A DNA stretch of 64,000 bases from Microcoleus sp036704825 (GTDB lineage Bacteria; Cyanobacteriota; Cyanobacteriia; Cyanobacteriales; Microcoleaceae): contig JAUBSN010000041.1 of assembly GCA_036704825.1 (NCBI GenBank), positions 7,680-71,679 of the forward strand, written 5' to 3'. Of this stretch, positions 59,917-64,000 are shown piece after piece. Each line of letters begins with the position of its first letter. The stretch's first letter is position 1. The position numbers and the translations under genes were made by a program. Under the pieces are notes generated by a model, which did no database searches, was not told the DNA's origin, and was given only the letters and a program-made list of their open reading frames with translations.

Positions 59917-62697
59917 ATGGTTTCGATTTCTACAGCTCAATCCGATGTGCTACCAAAGTCTTCGCCAACCGCAACTGCTGCAACCCAAAGCAGTGCGGCT
60001 GCTGCAACTGGGGTCTGCGTGACGGTTCACGGTCACTTTTACCAGCCACCCCGGGAAAACCCTTACCTGGACGCGATCGAACGCCAAGCCAGCGCCTCTC
60101 CCGCCCACGACTGGAACGAACGCATTGACATCGAGTGCTACCGCCCGAACGCCTTTGCCCGCATACTCAACGATCGCGGCGAAGTCGCGGGGATCGTCAA
60201 CAACTACGAGTATATGAGCTTCAATATCGGGCCGACCCTGATGAGCTGGCTCGAACGCTACGACGCGGAAGTCTACCAGCGGATTCTGGAGGCCGATCGC
60301 AAAAGCTGTCAGCGTCTCAACGGTCACGGCAACGCGATCGCCCAAGTCTACAATCACATCATCATGCCGCTGGCTAACGAGCGAGACAAATACACCCAAA
60401 TTCGGTGGGGGATCGCAGATTTTCGCTCCCGGTTCGATCGCGATCCCGAAGGAATGTGGCTCGCCGAAACCGCAGTAGACTACGCCACCCTGGAAGTTTT
60501 GGTCGCTGAAGGCATCCGCTTCATTGTCTTAGCCCCCTCCCAAGCCGAACGCTGCCGCCCGCTAATCGGGCAAAACCACGAAGGGGAACCAGGGCAAAAT
60601 TCGGAATGGCACGAAGTCGGCGGCGGCCAAATCGATCCGACTCGCCCCTACCGCTGCTATTTGAAGCCGGAAATGCGGTTAATGGCTGACCACCCACTCT
60701 CCCCACTGAGCACTCACCATTTTGGCCGCAGGCACTTCCAAAATTCTGAAGCCACACCTGCCAACACTCCCTACATTGATATCTTTTTCTACGACGGCCC
60801 GATCTCGCGGGATATGGGCTTCAACGACGTTCTCAGCAGCAGCCACCACTTGGCCGGGCGCTTGGGTCAAGCAGTGCGGGGAGACCACCGACCGGCTCAA
60901 TTAATCTGCGTGGCGACGGACGGCGAAACTTTCGGCCACCACAAACACAGTACCGAAAAATGCCTCGCCTACGCCTTCACAGAAGAGTTTCCCCGTCGAG
61001 GCTGGACGGTGACGAATTTTGCTCATTATTTAAGTCAAAATCCTGCGGCTTGGGAAGTGGAACTCAAACCCGTGACGGCCTGGAGTTGCTCTCACGGGGT
61101 CGATCGCTGGCAAGATGATTGCGGCTGCGGCGGCGGCGAGTGGCACCAAAAATGGCGCCGCCCTTTGCGGGATACTCTCAATTGGCTGCGCGATCGGCTG
61201 ATTCCGATCTACGAAGAAGCGGGGCGCAAGCTGTTGAGCGATCCCTGGAAAGCCAGAGATGAATATATTGAGGTCATCCGGGATCGATCGCCCGCTAACG
61301 TTGACAGTTTCCTCGAACGCCATCAAGTCCGCCCCCTCGATGCGTCCGAACAGGTGGACGCCCTGCGACTGCTGGAAATGCAGCGCCACGCCCTGTTCAT
61401 GTTCACTAGCTGCGGCTGGTTTTTTGAAGAAATCTCGCGGCCAGAAGGCGTGCAAGTTCTGCGCTACGCGGCCCGGGCGCTGGAACTGGCGGGCGAAGTT
61501 ACGGGCGTCCAACTAGAAAAGGATTTTGTCGATCGACTAGCCCTCGCACCCAGCAACATTGACTATTTCAAAACAGGGGCCGAAGTTTACCGCCAACTCG
61601 TGGTGACAGCCCAAATAAGTCTCAGACAAGTGGCCGCTCACTACGCCATCAGTTCTCTGTTTGCCAAATATCCCCGCGAACAGCGAGTTTACTGCTATCA
61701 GGCCCAGCAGCAAGATTTCCAAATTCAGCGCATGGGATCGATGACTCTGGCTGTGGGTCAATTGCAGTTAACCTCGGAAATTACGCGGGAAACAGAGGTT
61801 TATGTGTTTGCTGCGCTGCACCTCGGCGGCTGGGACTTCCACTGCTGCATTCAGCCTTTTGGCAGCCGCCGGTCTTACACTATGCTCAAAGAGCGGTTGT
61901 TTGGAGTTATGCAAGAAGCTTCGGTGGCACACGCGATTCTGGAAATGGTGCGCCTGTTTGGGGATCAGTCCTTTAGCTTGCGGGATTTATTCGCTGAGGA
62001 ACGCCACCGGATCGTGCAGTTGCTGAGTCAGGAAAATTTGACTCGGTTGGATCAGCTTTACACTCAGGTTTACCGCGAAAATTACGGGGTGATGATGGCG
62101 TTCCACCGAGACGAGTTGCCGGTGCCGGTAGAGTTGCAGGTGGCTGCTGAGGTGGCTTTGGGACACCGCTGTTTGACGGCGGCTAAGGCCCTGGAAGTGG
62201 AAACGGAGGATGTGGAACCGCTGCTGGCCGAAATTGAGGCGATCGCCACTGAAAGCGGCCACCTCCGCTGTCGGTTGAACGTTCCCGAAGTCAAGCAAAT
62301 TTTGGAAAAGCTGGTTTGGCGATCGCTAGACGCGCTGCTGCAAGCAGGATCGGACATGGAGGATCGATCGCCCCTCAAGTTGGAAGCTGAGATCCGCACG
62401 ATCGAGCGTTTGATTGCGGTGGGCGATCGGCTGAGTCTGGGTTTGTGTTTGGACAAATCGCAGGAACTGTATTTCGATTCTGTGCACAGTCAAATTGTGC
62501 CTCTGTGTTTGGGCTGGCTGCAACTGCAAGATGCCTCGGCGGGCGACACTGTGGTCGCTGCCGTTGCCTTGGGGATTGCAGGTTCCGGCACCGGCTGGGA
62601 CTTGCCTTCGATCCGGCAGTTGCTGGAGTTGGGCAAAACTCTGGCCGTTGATGTTGAGTGTTGGTTGAACCAGTTAAATCGACCGCTTGTCGATTAG
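59917..62697 (+). CDS. Glycoside hydrolase family 57-like protein with DUF3536
   Basis: 926 aa. After a Ser/Thr/Ala-rich N-terminus (1-30) the GH57 catalytic domain begins VCVTVHGHFYQPPRENPYLD and continues with NNYEYMSFNIGPTLMSWL, GMWLAETAVD and ICVATDGETFGHHK. The C-terminal 500 residues are DUF3536 (QDDCGCGGGEWHQKWRRPLR, RHALFMFTSCGWFFEEISRPE). GH57 enzymes act on alpha-glucans, so a glycogen-related role is plausible but untested. The gene is G+C-richer than its flanks, as expected of a highly expressed or constrained gene. Cytosolic. Confidence 0.9.
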   Translation: MVSISTAQSDVLPKSSPTATAATQSSAAAATGVCVTVHGHFYQPPRENPYLDAIERQASASPAHDWNERIDIECYRPNAFARILNDRGEVAGIVNNYEYMSFNIGPTLMSWLERYDAEVYQRILEADRKSCQRLNGHGNAIAQVYNHIIMPLANERDKYTQIRWGIADFRSRFDRDPEGMWLAETAVDYATLEVLVAEGIRFIVLAPSQAERCRPLIGQNHEGEPGQNSEWHEVGGGQIDPTRPYRCYLKPEMRLMADHPLSPLSTHHFGRRHFQNSEATPANTPYIDIFFYDGPISRDMGFNDVLSSSHHLAGRLGQAVRGDHRPAQLICVATDGETFGHHKHSTEKCLAYAFTEEFPRRGWTVTNFAHYLSQNPAAWEVELKPVTAWSCSHGVDRWQDDCGCGGGEWHQKWRRPLRDTLNWLRDRLIPIYEEAGRKLLSDPWKARDEYIEVIRDRSPANVDSFLERHQVRPLDASEQVDALRLLEMQRHALFMFTSCGWFFEEISRPEGVQVLRYAARALELAGEVTGVQLEKDFVDRLALAPSNIDYFKTGAEVYRQLVVTAQISLRQVAAHYAISSLFAKYPREQRVYCYQAQQQDFQIQRMGSMTLAVGQLQLTSEITRETEVYVFAALHLGGWDFHCCIQPFGSRRSYTMLKERLFGVMQEASVAHAILEMVRLFGDQSFSLRDLFAEERHRIVQLLSQENLTRLDQLYTQVYRENYGVMMAFHRDELPVPVELQVAAEVALGHRCLTAAKALEVETEDVEPLLAEIEAIATESGHLRCRLNVPEVKQILEKLVWRSLDALLQAGSDMEDRSPLKLEAEIRTIERLIAVGDRLSLGLCLDKSQELYFDSVHSQIVPLCLGWLQLQDASAGDTVVAAVALGIAGSGTGWDLPSIRQLLELGKTLAVDVECWLNQLNRPLVD

Positions 62698-62959
62698 CCT
62701 GCACAAATCAATTGCCGCCGAGAATCCGCCCGATCGAGCTTTAAATGCCGATCTGGCCTGCGGGTTCAACCGAGAATCATCAACATTTAGGCTGACGGGG
62801 ATCGCGGCTGGGGATCGCAGCAGCGACAGGGAACCGCCAACTTTGTTTAAGTTTTCGCTCTACTTGTGGGAAGATAAGAAAACCGTCGGCAAAGCGTACA
62901 AGTGTTAAGCACCCGTAAGCTTTGCAGAGTTTTGAAGAGAGAACACTAAATATAAATCT

Positions 62960-63193
62960 ATGAAAGTTGGCGATCGCGTTTGCATTAAAAACTCTGTTGT
63001 TGTCTACCACCACCCTCAAAATCGCAGTCAACCATTTGATATTAAGGGTATGGAAGGAGAAATCGTGGCGATCGTTCACGAATGGCACGGCAGACCTGTC
63101 AGTGCTAATTGGCCGATTCTAGTGCAATTTGACAAAAAATTTCGAGCTCACCTGAAAGAGGATGAGGTCGAATTGATATCTTCGGAAGTCTAG
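62960..63193 (+). CDS. ftrV: Ferredoxin-thioredoxin reductase variable chain
   Basis: 77-aa SH3-like subunit that pairs with the catalytic FtrC to reduce thioredoxin with photosynthetic electrons. It starts MKVGDRVCIKNSVVVYHHP and has GMEGEIV, WHGRPVSANWPILVQF and FRAHLKEDEVE, the family pattern. Length is normal. ftrC is not in the window. The 260-bp upstream spacer shows no gene. Confidence 0.93.
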   Translation: MKVGDRVCIKNSVVVYHHPQNRSQPFDIKGMEGEIVAIVHEWHGRPVSANWPILVQFDKKFRAHLKEDEVELISSEV

Positions 63194-63246
63194 CTATCTC
63201 AAAAGTTGAAGCCTGAGCCCAAAGACAAAATCAAACCCTGGCAGTC

Positions 63247-63287
63247 GATTTTAGATTTTAGATTTTAGATTTTAGATTTTAGATTTA
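63247..63287. repeat. Heptanucleotide tandem repeat (GATTTTA)5
   Basis: Five full copies plus a partial copy, 55 bp after ftrV. The 63194-63694 spacer has this, the palindrome at 63405-63465 and no gene. Confidence 0.85.
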
Positions 63288-63404
63288 CTCTACAGATGAA
63301 TCTGGAAGCTTGAACTAGGGTCTAAAATTTTGGGATCGACACTACTCCTGCCGGAAAGCAAGTATCCGTTTGCGGGCGCGGGTCATACAACTGTTGTAGA
63401 GTTT

Positions 63405-63465
63405 GTAGTGAGGAGTTCAGTTTTTTCTGAGGCTTTTAGTCGATGGGGACTAAACTCCTTACTAC
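63405..63465. repeat. GTAGTGAGGAGTT inverted-repeat element
   Basis: Imperfect arms GTAGTGAGGAGTT and AACTCCTTACTAC. Related to 18860-18920. It is followed at 63466 by GGGAGCATCCCA, resembling one end of the MITE at 35482. Confidence 0.55.
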
Positions 63466-63694
63466 GGGAGCATCCCAATTTTGTAAAAGGGGAAAAGTAT
63501 GATACAGTTACCCTTTTATTTTAGCTGATCCCTATATTATAGGATGTAAAAAATTAGCGAGACTCTAATCAAATTCGCTTATCAAAATATATAAACTTAA
63601 ACAAGTTGACCAAAAACACCTAAAGAATTTTAGAGAATTTATAATAATTCATTTAAGTAAGTACACCTCAGCTTAAGCATTTGACTAATATTTT

Positions 63695-63934
63695 TTAACG
63701 ACCACCCGGCCCCGAAATTTTTAATCGCCTATCAATCTGTTTGACCGTTGATTCAACAGCCCCTGACCCAATCGAACAAATATTTTTCTCGGATAAAAGT
63801 TGAGAATTTACGATTCGATGACGGTGTTTAGTTAGGTAGGGTTTGCTGAATAATTGATCGCAGACCACTAGAGCGCCAGTCCAGTAAAAGAGGTTGACAA
63901 AAAACCTCAAATAGGATGTACCCAAACGACTCAC
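63695..63934 (-). pseudogene. ISKra4-type transposase C-terminal remnant
   Basis: HRHRIVNSQLLSEKNICSIG then SGAVESTVKQIDRRLKISG matches the conserved end of ISKra4-family transposases (IGSGAVESAVKQIxxRxKISGAQW). The frame stops at GPGGR instead of continuing AQW, and the upstream catalytic part is missing or frame-shifted toward the window edge. Confidence 0.65.
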
Positions 63935-64000
63935 AATACGCCACTAAAAACTCAAGTTGCTACGCAGTGGCTCTTCAATGATTGCCATACGAAATCTCAG

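Noticed and set aside
63330..63524. 64-codon frame after ftrV
   Set aside because: It runs through a palindromic repeat and a MITE-like end; non-coding composition.

Overview
The window reads as chromosomal DNA of a filamentous, non-heterocystous cyanobacterium; a Microcoleus/Oscillatoria/Phormidium-type organism is my best guess. The evidence is frequent GCGATCGC/CGATCG (HIP1-like) sites, heptanucleotide tandem repeats, ndhL and ftrV, a GH57/DUF3536 protein, many palindromic intergenic repeats and several large sensor kinases. Nothing was searched; family calls come from motifs read by eye.

Layout. 1-4.4 kb: an NAD island (nadD 3' part, an NrtR-like Nudix regulator, a PchB-like chorismate mutase/isochorismate lyase, nadE, then an RTX-DUF192 fusion). 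4.6-5.7 kb: an orphan Csx3 (CRISPR ring-nuclease family) and a membrane protein. 5.8-12.8 kb: nitrogen scavenging, with ureD-ureA-ureB and ureC on the minus strand, split by a GT61 glycosyltransferase, and a divergent formamidase pair fmdA-fmdB. The divergent spacer carries a textbook NtcA promoter toward ureD. 13-18 kb: a coupled radical-SAM/methyltransferase pair, a histidine kinase and an intronless tRNA-Leu(UAA). 18.2-19.8 kb: the conserved trio ndhL-DUF3007-trpA.

20-32 kb: accessory genes. These are a lipoprotein with two in-frame amber codons before a conserved tail, a truncated multi-domain kinase, a secreted TPR-CHAT protease, a Panacea-type toxin-antitoxin pair between MITE-like repeats, a pentapeptide-repeat protein and an unknown 563-aa protein. 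31.8-45 kb: carotenoid-type oxidoreductase, a 31-aa membrane microprotein, an LRR protein, an ABA4-like protein, a GAF sensor, pyrD, pabB-pabC, a SanA-like protein and FSA-type transaldolase. Two copies of a short MITE with 8-9 bp target duplications lie in this part. 45-52 kb: a seven-bladed propeller/RTX protein, an exported GUN4 protein, a Ser/Thr kinase with WD40 repeats, and cax.

52-59.5 kb: the most island-like part. A monooxygenase, a GC-rich hydrolase overlapping a methyltransferase, and a GNAT lead into two tandem copies of a two-gene DUF4365 module whose 3' ends are almost identical in DNA. An orphan DpnII/MboI-type nuclease follows, then decayed pieces of a YhcG nuclease and an HsdM methylase. 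I regard this as a defence-like locus and the best candidate for an undescribed system. 59.9-64 kb: GH57/DUF3536 protein, ftrV and an ISKra4-type transposase remnant.
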